NCBI GenBank assembly: GCA_002362575.1
Contig: DEUM01000005.1
Location: 5,358 to 69,357 of the forward strand
DNA length: 64,000 nt
Origin: Lachnoclostridium sp. UBA3262
GTDB taxonomy: Bacteria; Bacillota; Clostridia; Lachnospirales; Lachnospiraceae
Direction: 5' to 3'
Shown piece after piece: positions 26,151 to 34,433 of this stretch (position 1 is the stretch's first letter; every line of letters starts with the position of its first letter). The position numbers and the translations under genes are program-made. The notes under the pieces were generated by a model. That model was given only the letters and a program-made list of their open reading frames with translations, was not told where the DNA came from and ran no database searches.

Positions 26151-26534
26151 TTACTCTTTCGCTGTACCACTGACGGCTGCCGCCGCTGTTGTCCCTGAGT
26201 TCCTCTGAATCGAGTCATACAACTGCTCGGCAATGCCAAGTCCCTTTCCATTGTATACCATGGAATTTGAAATGCTCTCCAGATAGTTATCCGAAAACAT
26301 TTCCACATACTGGTTACTGCTGTCCTCCTCGTCATCCTGAGAAAAGACCTTCGCCGCACGCTCCATGTTTTTGAACATCTGCTGAATCATATATGCCTCA
26401 AACTGTTTGCAGGCATCTAACATTTCCTCGTCTTCTTCCGCCGCCTGAATCTTGCTCGTTACCCTGTCAGCGCTTGTATCTGCCGCATCGACGTTGTAGT
26501 TTGTAAAATATGTGTTTCCAATTGAAATTGACAT
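26151..26534 (-). CDS. Flagellar rod-binding protein (FlgJ N-terminal type)
   Basis: 127 residues; the FlgJ rod-binding segment runs ACKQFEAYMIQQMFKNM (about 41-57) to YLESISNSMVYNGKGLGIAEQLYD near 85-108. The muramidase domain of enterobacterial FlgJ is absent, as in most Firmicutes. It would cap or scaffold rod assembly. It is last in the order mbl, flgF-like, flgG, and lies 26 bases after flgG. Confidence 0.88.
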   Translation of the reverse strand: MSISIGNTYFTNYNVDAADTSADRVTSKIQAAEEDEEMLDACKQFEAYMIQQMFKNMERAAKVFSQDDEEDSSNQYVEMFSDNYLESISNSMVYNGKGLGIAEQLYDSIQRNSGTTAAAAVSGTAKE

Positions 26535-26560
26535 CCTCTGTCACCTCACATTTCTAATCA

Positions 26561-27370
26561 TCAGGAGCGAAGATTGTTCGCCTGCTGTAACATCTCATCT
26601 GATGCCGTAATTGCTCTGGCATTCATTTCGTAAGCTCTCTGCGCAATAATCATATTAACCATTTCATCCGCAGCCTGAACATTCGAGCCCTCCAGATAGC
26701 CGGAAACAATCTTGGAATTCAAATCTGTCGCAGTATATACGGTCGGAACACCCGATGCCGCTGACTCAAGATAATTCGATTCCGAAGCCTTCTCCAAGCC
26801 CGAAGCGTTAGGGAAATAAGCAAGACCAATCTGAATCCCAATATACTGCTGGTTTCCTCTTGCATCCGGATAAGTCAGATTACCATACTGGTCTACCTTA
26901 ACCCGGTCGGTGCGGTAGTTTCTGTCCAGCATAATCGGTCTGCTTGACGTATCCAGAACCGGACGGCCGCCACTGTCTGTCAGTGCCGTACCATTGTCGG
27001 TAACCGCCATAATAAAGTGACCGTTCCTTGTATAGGCAACACTTCCGTCATTCTGCTGAACCATAAAGAAACCCTGTCCCTGAATCATATAATCAAATGC
27101 TCCGTTTGAAGCGTTTGCTGGTCCCTGTGTTAAATCCGATGAAACGGAACCTACCCGGACGCCCAGCCCTACCTGTGCGCCGACCGGCTTTGGCTCACCG
27201 GTTGTCGTTGTCGATACCCTCTGCATATTCTGATAAATCAATGATTTAAAATTAGCCGCCTGTGTTTTATATCCTGTCGTTGCAATGTTTGACAGGTTAT
27301 TGGCGATAACATCCAAATTGCTCTGCTGGCCAATCATTCCACTCGCCGCAGTCCATAATGAACGCATCAT
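26561..27370 (-). CDS. flgG: Flagellar basal-body rod protein FlgG/FlhP type
   Basis: About 269 residues. The N-terminal rod motif SLWTAASGMIGQQSNLDVIANNLSN and the C-terminal NMIIAQRAYEMNARAITASDEML are family hallmarks; the middle D1 part includes the IQGQGFFMV motif. The ATG at 27370 is preferred because TTGGAGGT lies 9 bases upstream; an ATG at 27376 is too close to it. It lies after the flgF-like gene on the same strand. Confidence 0.93.
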   Translation of the reverse strand: MMRSLWTAASGMIGQQSNLDVIANNLSNIATTGYKTQAANFKSLIYQNMQRVSTTTTGEPKPVGAQVGLGVRVGSVSSDLTQGPANASNGAFDYMIQGQGFFMVQQNDGSVAYTRNGHFIMAVTDNGTALTDSGGRPVLDTSSRPIMLDRNYRTDRVKVDQYGNLTYPDARGNQQYIGIQIGLAYFPNASGLEKASESNYLESAASGVPTVYTATDLNSKIVSGYLEGSNVQAADEMVNMIIAQRAYEMNARAITASDEMLQQANNLRS

Positions 27371-27401
27371 AAGCATCTACCTCCAAAATTTCTGTCACTT
27401 A

Positions 27402-28181
27402 TTATCCCTGTAATCTGCCAACCTGATTTGCCGCACGATCTAACATCGTGTCATAAGAACGGATTACTTTCTGGTTAGCCTCATAAGCTCTCGTTATAGT
27501 AATCATATCGACCATTTCCTTAATAACATTAACATTAGACTGCTCTGTATATCCCTGCAAAATTTCTGCGGTGGCATCTTTTGTCCTCGCTCCATTCACA
27601 GGCTCATACATCGTATCACCATATTTCTGCAGATAATCGTAATCTTCAAAATCTACAATCTTTAATGTGTCAATCACTTCCCGGTCTGCCGTAATCACAC
27701 CATCTCGTGAAATACTGACTGTTCTCGCCGATGGATCAATCGTAATATTACCGCCCTCGCCCTGCACTGGGTTTCCGTCTGCATCCACAAGCAGACCTTC
27801 TTTGGTCAGCATAAACTGACCATTCCTTGTATAGCGGGTGTGGGTAACGCCGTTTCTGTCTGTCACATTTACCGTAAAAAACCCGCTTCCGCTCAACGCC
27901 ATATCATATGTATTCCTCGTCTCACGAATGGAACCCTGGGTATAATCTGTATAGACTTCTCCGATTTTCACACCCAGACATAAATTTCCGATTGCCTCAT
28001 TGTGATACGCCTGAGATCCGTCTCTTATTTTAATTCCCAGCACCTCGTCAAACGCCTGACTGGTTACCCTGTCATCCTTAAAACCAACTGTGCTGGCATT
28101 GGCCATGTTGTTTGAAACAACATCCAGCCTTTTCTGCTCATTTCGCATCCCTGTCCAAGCAGTATAAAGACCTCTTAGCAT
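27402..28181 (-). CDS. Flagellar hook/basal-body protein FlgF/FlhO type
   Basis: 259 residues. It begins MLRGLYTAWTGMRNEQKRLDVV and contains NNMANASTVGFKDD, ALSGSGFFTV and a C-terminal EMVDMITITRAYEANQKVIRSYD. In Bacillus the equivalent mbl-flhO-flhP order encodes distal rod proteins. AAGGAGGG before the ATG. It follows mbl by 26 bases. Confidence 0.92.
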   Translation of the reverse strand: MLRGLYTAWTGMRNEQKRLDVVSNNMANASTVGFKDDRVTSQAFDEVLGIKIRDGSQAYHNEAIGNLCLGVKIGEVYTDYTQGSIRETRNTYDMALSGSGFFTVNVTDRNGVTHTRYTRNGQFMLTKEGLLVDADGNPVQGEGGNITIDPSARTVSISRDGVITADREVIDTLKIVDFEDYDYLQKYGDTMYEPVNGARTKDATAEILQGYTEQSNVNVIKEMVDMITITRAYEANQKVIRSYDTMLDRAANQVGRLQG

Positions 28182-28207
28182 ATTTTCCCTCCTTCAGATT
28201 TTGTGCC

Positions 28208-29206
28208 TTAGTCTTCTGCTCCTGTTGTACTGCCACTTAAAAACTCGACATATTTGCCGGTACCAATGGCAACTGCTGTCATAGGTTCTTCCGCAGTCAT
28301 AGTTGTAATTCCGGTCTTGGATTCAATTAACTCCTCCAGACCATATAATAAACTTCCGCCTCCTGTCAGGACAATGCCCCTGTCTGCGATATCCGCAGCC
28401 AGCTCCGGCGGGGTTTTTTCCAATACACTGTGGACGGCTTCTACAATCTGTGCCGTTATATCCTTTAATGCTTCCTCGGTTTCCTCTGATGTAACGGTAA
28501 TTGTCTTCGGAAGACCTGTAACCAGATTACGTCCCCTTACATCTACGGAAACACTTTCCGGCCGTGGGAACGCAGAGCCGATACGAATCTTAATATCCTC
28601 CGCTGTTCTCTCACCAATTAAAAGATTATGTTTTTTACGCATATAGCGAACAATCGCATCATCAAAATCATCTCCGGCAATCTTAATGGATGTGCTGACT
28701 ACCGTACCACCCAGAGAAATCACTGCGATATCCGATGTACCTCCTCCGATATCCACAATCATATTTCCACACGGTCTGGCAATGTCAATGCCGGCGCCAA
28801 TCGCAGCCGCAATCGGCTCCTCAATGATTTTTACATCTCTCGCCCCTGCCTGAAAAGCAGCATCCTCCACTGCCTTCCTCTCGACCTCTGTTACCTGGCT
28901 TGGCACACAAATACTTATAAGAGGTTTGCGAAACCTCTGTTTGCCAACTGCCTTCTGCATAAAATATTTCAACATCTTCTCCGTCACGGTATAATCTGAA
29001 ATGACACCCTGACGCAGAGGACGGACTGCTACTATATTTCCCGGCGTACGTCCGAGCATCAGACGCGCTTCCTCTCCAATGGCTTTAATTCTATTTGTAT
29101 CACGGTCAAAGGCAACCACACTCGGCTCTTTCAATACAACTCCCTTTCCCTTTACATACACTAATATACTAGCGGTTCCCAAATCTATTCCAATATCAAA
29201 AGCCAC
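28208..29206 (-). CDS. mbl: MreB/Mbl-type actin-like cell-shape protein
   Basis: 332 residues. The actin-fold phosphate loop is GIDLGTASILVY near the N-terminus, with IVDIGGGTSDIAVISLGG near 150 and VLTGGGSLLYGLEELI near 275. Polymerises under the membrane and directs wall synthesis. The GTG start at 29206 has AAAGGAG upstream. Order mbl-flhO-flhP-rod-binding gene is the Firmicute arrangement, which is why I prefer Mbl over MreB; no mreC/mreD follow. Confidence 0.92.
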   Translation of the reverse strand: MAFDIGIDLGTASILVYVKGKGVVLKEPSVVAFDRDTNRIKAIGEEARLMLGRTPGNIVAVRPLRQGVISDYTVTEKMLKYFMQKAVGKQRFRKPLISICVPSQVTEVERKAVEDAAFQAGARDVKIIEEPIAAAIGAGIDIARPCGNMIVDIGGGTSDIAVISLGGTVVSTSIKIAGDDFDDAIVRYMRKKHNLLIGERTAEDIKIRIGSAFPRPESVSVDVRGRNLVTGLPKTITVTSEETEEALKDITAQIVEAVHSVLEKTPPELAADIADRGIVLTGGGSLLYGLEELIESKTGITTMTAEEPMTAVAIGTGKYVEFLSGSTTGAED

Positions 29207-29267
29207 GATAAAAATCTCCTTTCACTATCTCCTGTATATTATTCCCAAATTGTACATACATAATCTT

Positions 29268-29295
29268 ATTATAAACGCATTTCTAAATAATTCAA
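29268..29295 (-). promoter_or_regulatory. mbl operon promoter
   Basis: TTGAAT (29290-29295), 16-base spacer and perfect TATAAT (29268-29273) on the minus strand, about 60 bases before the mbl start. Confidence 0.6.
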
Positions 29296-29347
29296 ATCCT
29301 TTTTTATAAAATTTAATAATAATTTAAAACTTTACGGAAATCGATGT

Positions 29348-30751
29348 CTATTTTTCCCCTTCTTCTGCATACGCTGCCTGTAGCATAATGGCACATTCCA
29401 CACGCTTTTGCTGGAGTTTGCAGCCAATTTCATACGGTTTATTTATATCCCCATGGCTATGATATGCGTTTGCCGCACATCCGCCACTACAATAAAACTT
29501 GGCGAAACAGTTTTTACACTCCTCCTTGGCATATACGTTGCAAAGCTTGAAAGTATCCTGAAGTCCGGTATTTTTTATCCCCTCATCTACATTGCCAAGG
29601 CAGAACTGTTCCTCACCAACAAACTGATGACATGGATAGAAATCCCCCCACGGCGTTACCGCCAGATATTCTGTTCCCGACCCGCATCCGGACAACCTTT
29701 TATATACGCACGGACCGCCGCTTAAATCAATCATATAATGGAAGAAATTAAATCCTCTTCCTTCCTTTCTGCGCCGGAGCATTTCCCTTGCCAGTTCATC
29801 ATAGCCTTCACAAATCTTCGGGATATCCTCCTCCCGAATGGCATATGGTTCTTCCGGCCCCGCAACGACCGGTTCTACTGAAATCTGTTCAAATCCCTCG
29901 TCGGCAAGGCTGAGTACATCCTTCACAAAATCCAGATTATAGTGAGTAAAGGTTCCTCTTACATAATATTTCGTCTGATTTCTCGTTTCTGCCACTCGTT
30001 TAAACTTATCTATAATGTTGTCATAGCTTCCCGCACCATTTTTAAATGGTCTCATCCGGTCATGAACTTCTCTTCGCCCATCCACACTGAGTACAATATT
30101 ATCCATCTGCTCATTGGCAAATCGAATCACATCCTCGTTTAACAGCACGCCGTTTGTCGTCAGCGTAAAGCGGAAATGCTTGTCTTTTTTCTTTTCCAGT
30201 TCCCGTCCGTAAGCAACCAGTTGTTTTACAACCTCAAAATTCAAAAGCGGTTCGCCACCGAAAAAATCAACCTCCAGATTTCTCCTGCTGCCCGAATTTT
30301 CTACTAAAAAATCCAATGCCTTTTTTCCGACCTCAAAGCTCATCAGCGAGCGGTCTCCCTTATACTCCCCTTCCCCGGCAAAACAGTACCGGCAGGCAAG
30401 ATTACAGTCATGTGCAATATGCAGGCAAAGCGCCTTTACCACTGTCTGGCGCTGTTTAAAATCAATGACGCCGTTCTGGTACACATCCTTCGCAAACAAT
30501 GTTCCACTTTCTTCCAGTTCGCGTAGGTCAGAAAAAATTTCATCCATATCCCTCTCTGTCAGTGTTTCCGCCGAATACTTTTTTAAAATCTCTTTTGTGA
30601 TTTTTTCTGTATTTTCCCCGCTAAATTTATTTTCATCGTTTTCGTCCAGCATTGACAGCGTATCATATACGACGTCATCTACAACATGGACGGAACCGCT
30701 ATTGACATCTAAAACAATATTGTACCCGTTATTTTTATACTGATGTATCAT
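29348..30751 (-). CDS. scfB: SCIFF peptide maturase (radical SAM, SPASM)
   Basis: 467 residues. An N-terminal peptide-binding (RRE-like) region covers about 1-100. The radical-SAM cluster motif is Cys116, Cys120 and Cys123 in DCNLACRYCF. The C-terminal SPASM/twitch part is cysteine-rich: CGSGTEYLAVTPWGDFYPCH, CKNCFAKFYCSGGCAAN and EIGCKLQ. This family installs thioether links on the six-cysteine SCIFF peptide, forming a ranthipeptide. The precursor gene scfA lies just upstream on the same strand, 95 bases away, making the pair unmistakable. Confidence 0.97.
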   Translation of the reverse strand: MIHQYKNNGYNIVLDVNSGSVHVVDDVVYDTLSMLDENDENKFSGENTEKITKEILKKYSAETLTERDMDEIFSDLRELEESGTLFAKDVYQNGVIDFKQRQTVVKALCLHIAHDCNLACRYCFAGEGEYKGDRSLMSFEVGKKALDFLVENSGSRRNLEVDFFGGEPLLNFEVVKQLVAYGRELEKKKDKHFRFTLTTNGVLLNEDVIRFANEQMDNIVLSVDGRREVHDRMRPFKNGAGSYDNIIDKFKRVAETRNQTKYYVRGTFTHYNLDFVKDVLSLADEGFEQISVEPVVAGPEEPYAIREEDIPKICEGYDELAREMLRRRKEGRGFNFFHYMIDLSGGPCVYKRLSGCGSGTEYLAVTPWGDFYPCHQFVGEEQFCLGNVDEGIKNTGLQDTFKLCNVYAKEECKNCFAKFYCSGGCAANAYHSHGDINKPYEIGCKLQQKRVECAIMLQAAYAEEGEK

Positions 30752-30793
30752 TTCAACCTCTCATTTCTTTCGGATAACATGGAATGAGGACTG

Positions 30794-30815
30794 GATTGGA
30801 AACATAGTTCCAATC
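30794..30815 (-). promoter_or_regulatory. Hairpin between scfA and scfB
   Basis: Perfect 8-bp stem GATTGGAA / TTCCAATC with a 6-base loop and no T-run. It sits between the peptide and enzyme genes. It may stabilise the scfA 3' end or reduce read-through so that peptide exceeds enzyme; this is inference. Confidence 0.45.
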
Positions 30816-30846
30816 AGCCCTCCATTGCTTTTCGTTTATCCACTAC

Positions 30847-30987
30847 TTATTTGTTCTCACAGCTCTGATTTCCTACTGTACAGGAAGTCTTGCATGCGGA
30901 CTGGCAGGATGTCTGGCACTCGCCGCAGCCACCCTTTTTCATAGACTCTTTCAAGTTTTTCGTAGTCAAAGTCTTAATTCTCGTCAT
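30847..30987 (-). CDS. scfA: SCIFF ranthipeptide precursor (six-cysteine peptide)
   Basis: 46 residues, starting MTRIKTLTTKNLKESMKKGG, with six cysteines at 21, 24, 28, 32, 36 and 43. That is the six-Cys-in-forty-five-residues layout that names the family. The N-terminal half is the leader; the Cys-rich half is the core that receives sulfur-to-carbon links, with Thr37 following Cys36. GGAGG lies 5 bases before the ATG. The family is almost universal in Clostridia, yet its biological role is unsettled. It is too short for ordinary gene callers. Confidence 0.95.
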   Translation of the reverse strand: MTRIKTLTTKNLKESMKKGGCGECQTSCQSACKTSCTVGNQSCENK

Positions 30988-31064
30988 AATATCCTCCATT
31001 CTGTAACGCCTGCAGTTCAAGGGAAAATCCCCATGCTTTTATAGCGTTATCCGATAATGTCACT

Positions 31065-31093
31065 ATTGTAACACAGATTGTCGGGGGTTTCAA
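31065..31093 (-). promoter_or_regulatory. scfA promoter
   Basis: TTGAAA (31088-31093), 17-base spacer and TACAAT (31065-31070) on the minus strand; the transcript would begin near 31057, giving a ~70-base leader to scfA. Confidence 0.68.
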
Positions 31094-31214
31094 GGCGTAC
31101 AGAAATTTTTTAGGCAATTTGGTAATAATTCGGTACCGTGGGTGCTTTCTTTGCAGAACAAACGGCGTCGATTCCATGAACCGGCGCCGTTTCCCTTCCT
31201 TTATTCTACACTCA

Positions 31215-31622
31215 TCAGTAAGTAATCGCGGACGAATACACTGTCGATGTAGAGCTTGTCGAACTGTTATAATATGTAGCCGTGAATTTAATACGGTACT
31301 TTCCTTTTTCTGTAAGTTTGTAGTCTTTGTCAACGCTCAGCGTCTTGCTGTCTGCTGTACGGTCCCATGAAAAGTATTTTTTCCATGCTCCGCTCGTGTA
31401 TTTCTGCAGAGTAAAGGTCGATTTTACCTTCTTTACCGAAGCTGTACCTGTAGCTCTCAGCGTAATTCTGAGAACAGCTCCGCTCCGGCTCAGTGCTGCA
31501 GTCTGCCTGCTTACTAAAGATGCCGCATGAACTGTACTCCCCTTATGACTCTGGGATGCTACGGCACTCAATGTCAGACAGCTGGATAGAAACAGACAAA
31601 GAATGATTTTCTTTACTTTCAT
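31215..31622 (-). CDS. Small secreted beta-rich protein of unknown function
   Basis: 135 residues from the ATG at 31622, 8 bases after AAGGAGG. Residues 1-~35 are a signal peptide (KKIILCLFLSSCLTLSAVA) cleaved near HAAS. The mature ~100 residues alternate Ser/Thr and hydrophobic residues in predicted strands (LRITLRATGTASVKKVKSTFTLQKYTSG is one stretch) and hold no cysteine. Similar single-domain secreted proteins are frequent in Lachnospiraceae, function unknown. It stands alone between scfA and the DUF4367-like gene. Confidence 0.65.
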   Translation of the reverse strand: MKVKKIILCLFLSSCLTLSAVASQSHKGSTVHAASLVSRQTAALSRSGAVLRITLRATGTASVKKVKSTFTLQKYTSGAWKKYFSWDRTADSKTLSVDKDYKLTEKGKYRIKFTATYYNSSTSSTSTVYSSAITY

Positions 31623-31698
31623 CTCTATCACCTCCTTTCACACACTATAACGTAAAAAGAAGATGATTTGATTCAAGTTTATTAAAAATTTATCTTTT

Positions 31699-32442
31699 TT
31701 ACTGATTTTTCATCGCAGATTTCGACAATCCGTTCTCTTTTTCGTACATGCTCTCTGCGATTTTTATAAGTTCTTCTTTGTCAATTCCGGTCGCATACAA
31801 ATCATTCAGATACTGGCAATCGTTCCATATAAGTGATACCCTATCATCATATACAAGATACTCCGCCGCATATCCGGCAATGACCACTCTTTCCTTGCTT
31901 TTATATTCTGCATTGATTATAACATTCATATCTTCTATAATAAAGTCACTCGAATATAAAATACATTCCTCGCCCTTCCTCCACTCAGACCAGTTACCTT
32001 TTCCTTCCTCTGCCTGGCTCTCTACCTGCTTATATCCTTCCGGTACAAGAGACGGAACCAGCTGTGTCCTTTCGTCTGCCTCTCCATCTATGCCTCTTGT
32101 ATTGCCAGTTTCGCTCGGCTTTACAAAATGGATATGACGCACACCATCTAACGACCTCACTATCGTTTCCCACGGATTGACGCCGAACGCCTTTGCACTA
32201 ACCTGATTTGCCGCTGCCAAAGTCAATACGACTGCACCTACAACCGCCACTCGTCGAACCGTATAGCCAAGCTTTATATGTGTTCCAAAATATCTTTCTG
32301 TCCAGATTATTTTTTTCATTTTGCGCTGATGCCGTTTCGATGGGATAATTTCCTCATCTTTAAAATTCTCCTCCGAATATATCGTATCCAGTCTCGAGTT
32401 CGCAAAGTCCTCAAGAACCTTTTGCAAATACTCCCGTTCCAT
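31699..32442 (-). CDS. DUF4367-type membrane protein, probable anti-sigma factor
   Basis: 247 residues. A cytoplasmic N-terminus (~1-60) is followed by one transmembrane helix (VAVVGAVVLTLAAANQVSA, about 66-84) and an outer domain with the DUF4367 look (LVPEGYKQVES...WSEWRKGEECILYSS...AGYAAEYLVYDD). The start codon overlaps the stop of the ECF sigma gene (TAATG), the usual arrangement for sigma/anti-sigma pairs. The signal sensed is unknown. Confidence 0.8.
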   Translation of the reverse strand: MEREYLQKVLEDFANSRLDTIYSEENFKDEEIIPSKRHQRKMKKIIWTERYFGTHIKLGYTVRRVAVVGAVVLTLAAANQVSAKAFGVNPWETIVRSLDGVRHIHFVKPSETGNTRGIDGEADERTQLVPSLVPEGYKQVESQAEEGKGNWSEWRKGEECILYSSDFIIEDMNVIINAEYKSKERVVIAGYAAEYLVYDDRVSLIWNDCQYLNDLYATGIDKEELIKIAESMYEKENGLSKSAMKNQ

Positions 32443-33011
32443 TATTTATTGTCCCCCTTCCTTTCCTTTAAAAATAGCAAATCATTTAATATAGCTTCTA
32501 ATCGCCGTTTCCCCCGCGTCAGATTTGTCCTCACTGTATTTTCCTTCATATCCAGCGAGGTTGCAATCTCCTGACAGCTAAATCCGCTGACATAGTGCAA
32601 CAGAAGAACTTCCGAGTAAATTTTAGGCAGAGAGCGAATTGCTTCGTAAATATGGCTGTTCTCCAGCTTGTTATTATCTTCCAGCGCATACGCTGTCTCT
32701 CCTATAATACTTGATAATGATTCCAGCTCCAACCTTCTCTTTCTCTTTCGGTAAACATCAATAGCCGCTCTCTCGACTATAATAACTATGTAGTTTTTTG
32801 TTCGATTGCTTTTCATCGGATTCTGCTTTGATATTTTAGCATAATTTTTAGCAATTCTCACAAAGGCTTCCTGAACCGCATCCTCCGCTAACTGCTCGTC
32901 CTGTAATATTCCCCTCGCAATCCAGAGTGCCAGCCTCTCATAATGCTTATATAATTCTAAAAAATTATCTGACTCACTATCGTCATCCAACATCGTTAAT
33001 AAAGCAAGCAT
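32442..33011 (-). CDS. ECF-type RNA polymerase sigma factor
   Basis: About 189 residues from the ATG at 33011, with GAAGGAG six bases upstream; the frame is open to an ATG at 33035 without a site. Region 2 is LAEDAVQEAFVRIAKNY near residues 45-65, and region 4 carries the helix-turn-helix FSCQEIATSLDMKENTVRTNLTRGKRRL. It is coupled to the downstream DUF4367 membrane protein. A target promoter cannot be read from the sequence. Confidence 0.92.
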   Translation of the reverse strand: MLALLTMLDDDSESDNFLELYKHYERLALWIARGILQDEQLAEDAVQEAFVRIAKNYAKISKQNPMKSNRTKNYIVIIVERAAIDVYRKRKRRLELESLSSIIGETAYALEDNNKLENSHIYEAIRSLPKIYSEVLLLHYVSGFSCQEIATSLDMKENTVRTNLTRGKRRLEAILNDLLFLKERKGDNK

Positions 33012-33178
33012 TTCCTTCTCCTTCTTAATAAACATATCAGACAGATACGGACAATAGACCTATACCAACCTGATAACGCCAGTAAATTTGACAGTATTAT
33101 TTTACCATATCATGACAAATAATACAATTCTTGGAATTCAAGAATCGTTCGCCTGCTTTCGTCAAAATTTCCCAAAAA

Positions 33179-33225
33179 AGGTGCGGCTGAAAACCGCACG
33201 CCTCTGAAAAATACTTCGTGTTTTT
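33179..33225. repeat. Intergenic hairpin element, copy 2
   Basis: AGGTGCGGCTGAAAACCGCACGCCT with stem GTGCGG / CCGCAC, then CTCTGAAAAAT and a second hairpin AAAATAC-TTCG-TGTTTTT. Same order of parts and partly the same bases as the element at 19179-19226. On the minus strand GTGCGG-TTTTCAG-CCGCAC is followed by CTTTTTT and would act as a terminator in the leader of the ECF sigma gene. Confidence 0.55.
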
Positions 33226-33257
33226 CGCTCCGTATAAAACAAACCTGTCTATAACAT

Positions 33258-33284
33258 AAAAAAAGCGCCGTCCTGAGACGGCGC
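33258..33284 (-). terminator. Terminator of the fibronectin-like gene
   Basis: GCGCCGTC / GACGGCGC perfect 8-bp stem, 4-base loop, seven T on the minus strand, 10 bases after the stop codon. Confidence 0.93.
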
Positions 33285-33295
33285 CAAATCACATA

Positions 33296-34372
33296 CTAAA
33301 TCAAATAGAAATTTGTATAATAATATGATGTTGAATTTACTTTCTTTCCTTTTACCTTTCCAGTCGTTCTTACTTTTAAATCCCAACCAACTGCATTCAC
33401 AGTAATTCTCTTTTTCTTGAATTTCTTAAAGGTATAGCTGCTCGACTTTGATTTTAATGTTTTTACCTTTGTCCACTTCTTTTTGCCGCCTTTTCTTGCG
33501 TACACAGTGTAACCTGTTGCTCCGCTGACCTTTTTCCATTTCAACTTAATGGAATGGCGTTTGATACATTTTTTATTGGATGTAATCTTAGCCTGTGGAA
33601 CTGCCCTGAAATCGGCAGACCACTTCGACCATGTCGATACCCCGCCATAGGTATAATAAAACCGAACCTTTACAAAGTACACATTCTTTGAATTTGCTTT
33701 GTTAAATGTGCAGTAATTCATGTAGGGGTTGGATATTGTCTTGGACTCAACAAGCTTACCCTTACGGTTGTAGAGGTTTGCCTGATACCCGGTAATATCT
33801 GTATAGCCCTTCCATGTTACGGAAAGACCTTTACTCTTTCCAAAGCCCGAGTTCATATAGCGAACACCCGATATCGCCGTAGAAGCCACCCTAGTACGCA
33901 ATGCACTAATACCGCTGTTTCCACCGCCACCCGGTGTAATCTGGCTGTTTCCGCCGCCACCTGATGTCGTGTTATACCTGCTCGGAACATAATTGATGTT
34001 ATTCGACATAATTGTATAATATGCCCCATCATCACTCTGAGCAATTGCTTTAATTGTCAACAGGTACTCTCTGCTCGGATTCATATTCCGATATGTATAA
34101 GTACTTGTCTGGGCACTGACCGTAGCTACCTTTACGTCCTGTAGATCTGTCAGATTCCAGTGCCAGAGTTCAAATCCAACCAGTGGATCCCCCCATGTTT
34201 TTAATTCCTCTAAGACAGCGTTTATGTTCCATGTTACCGTTGCTGTTGTGCTGGTTGCTGCCGTCAGGCTTGTCGGCAAATCACTCGCTGCACTCGCCTT
34301 TTTCCCCGGCAGAAAGCCGATTACAAGTGCTGCTGTGAGAACCAGACATATCATTTTCTGTACCTTTCTCAT
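33296..34372 (-). CDS. Secreted fibronectin type III-like surface protein
   Basis: About 358 residues from the ATG at 34372 (GGAGGTAACT just upstream; an earlier ATG overlaps the site). It has a signal peptide to about 32 (LVLTAALVIGFLPGKKASAA). Two or three beta-sandwich units of fibronectin type III flavour follow: DLPTSLTAATSTTATVTWN, then a Gly/Ser linker (~145-165), then domains with YQANLYNRKGKLVES and KLKWKKVSGATGYTVYARKGG. The last ~100 residues are very basic (many KK). It is likely wall-associated, with no anchoring motif seen. Function unknown. Confidence 0.75.
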   Translation of the reverse strand: MRKVQKMICLVLTAALVIGFLPGKKASAASDLPTSLTAATSTTATVTWNINAVLEELKTWGDPLVGFELWHWNLTDLQDVKVATVSAQTSTYTYRNMNPSREYLLTIKAIAQSDDGAYYTIMSNNINYVPSRYNTTSGGGGNSQITPGGGGNSGISALRTRVASTAISGVRYMNSGFGKSKGLSVTWKGYTDITGYQANLYNRKGKLVESKTISNPYMNYCTFNKANSKNVYFVKVRFYYTYGGVSTWSKWSADFRAVPQAKITSNKKCIKRHSIKLKWKKVSGATGYTVYARKGGKKKWTKVKTLKSKSSSYTFKKFKKKRITVNAVGWDLKVRTTGKVKGKKVNSTSYYYTNFYLI

Positions 34373-34433
34373 AGTTACCTCCATTAAAATTTAGTTTATC
34401 TATATATAACACAAACCAGCCGTCCGAAAAGTT

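Noticed and set aside
30974..31333. 119-codon ORF overlapping scfA upstream region
   Set aside because: Out of frame with scfA, crosses the scfA promoter and has no start signal.
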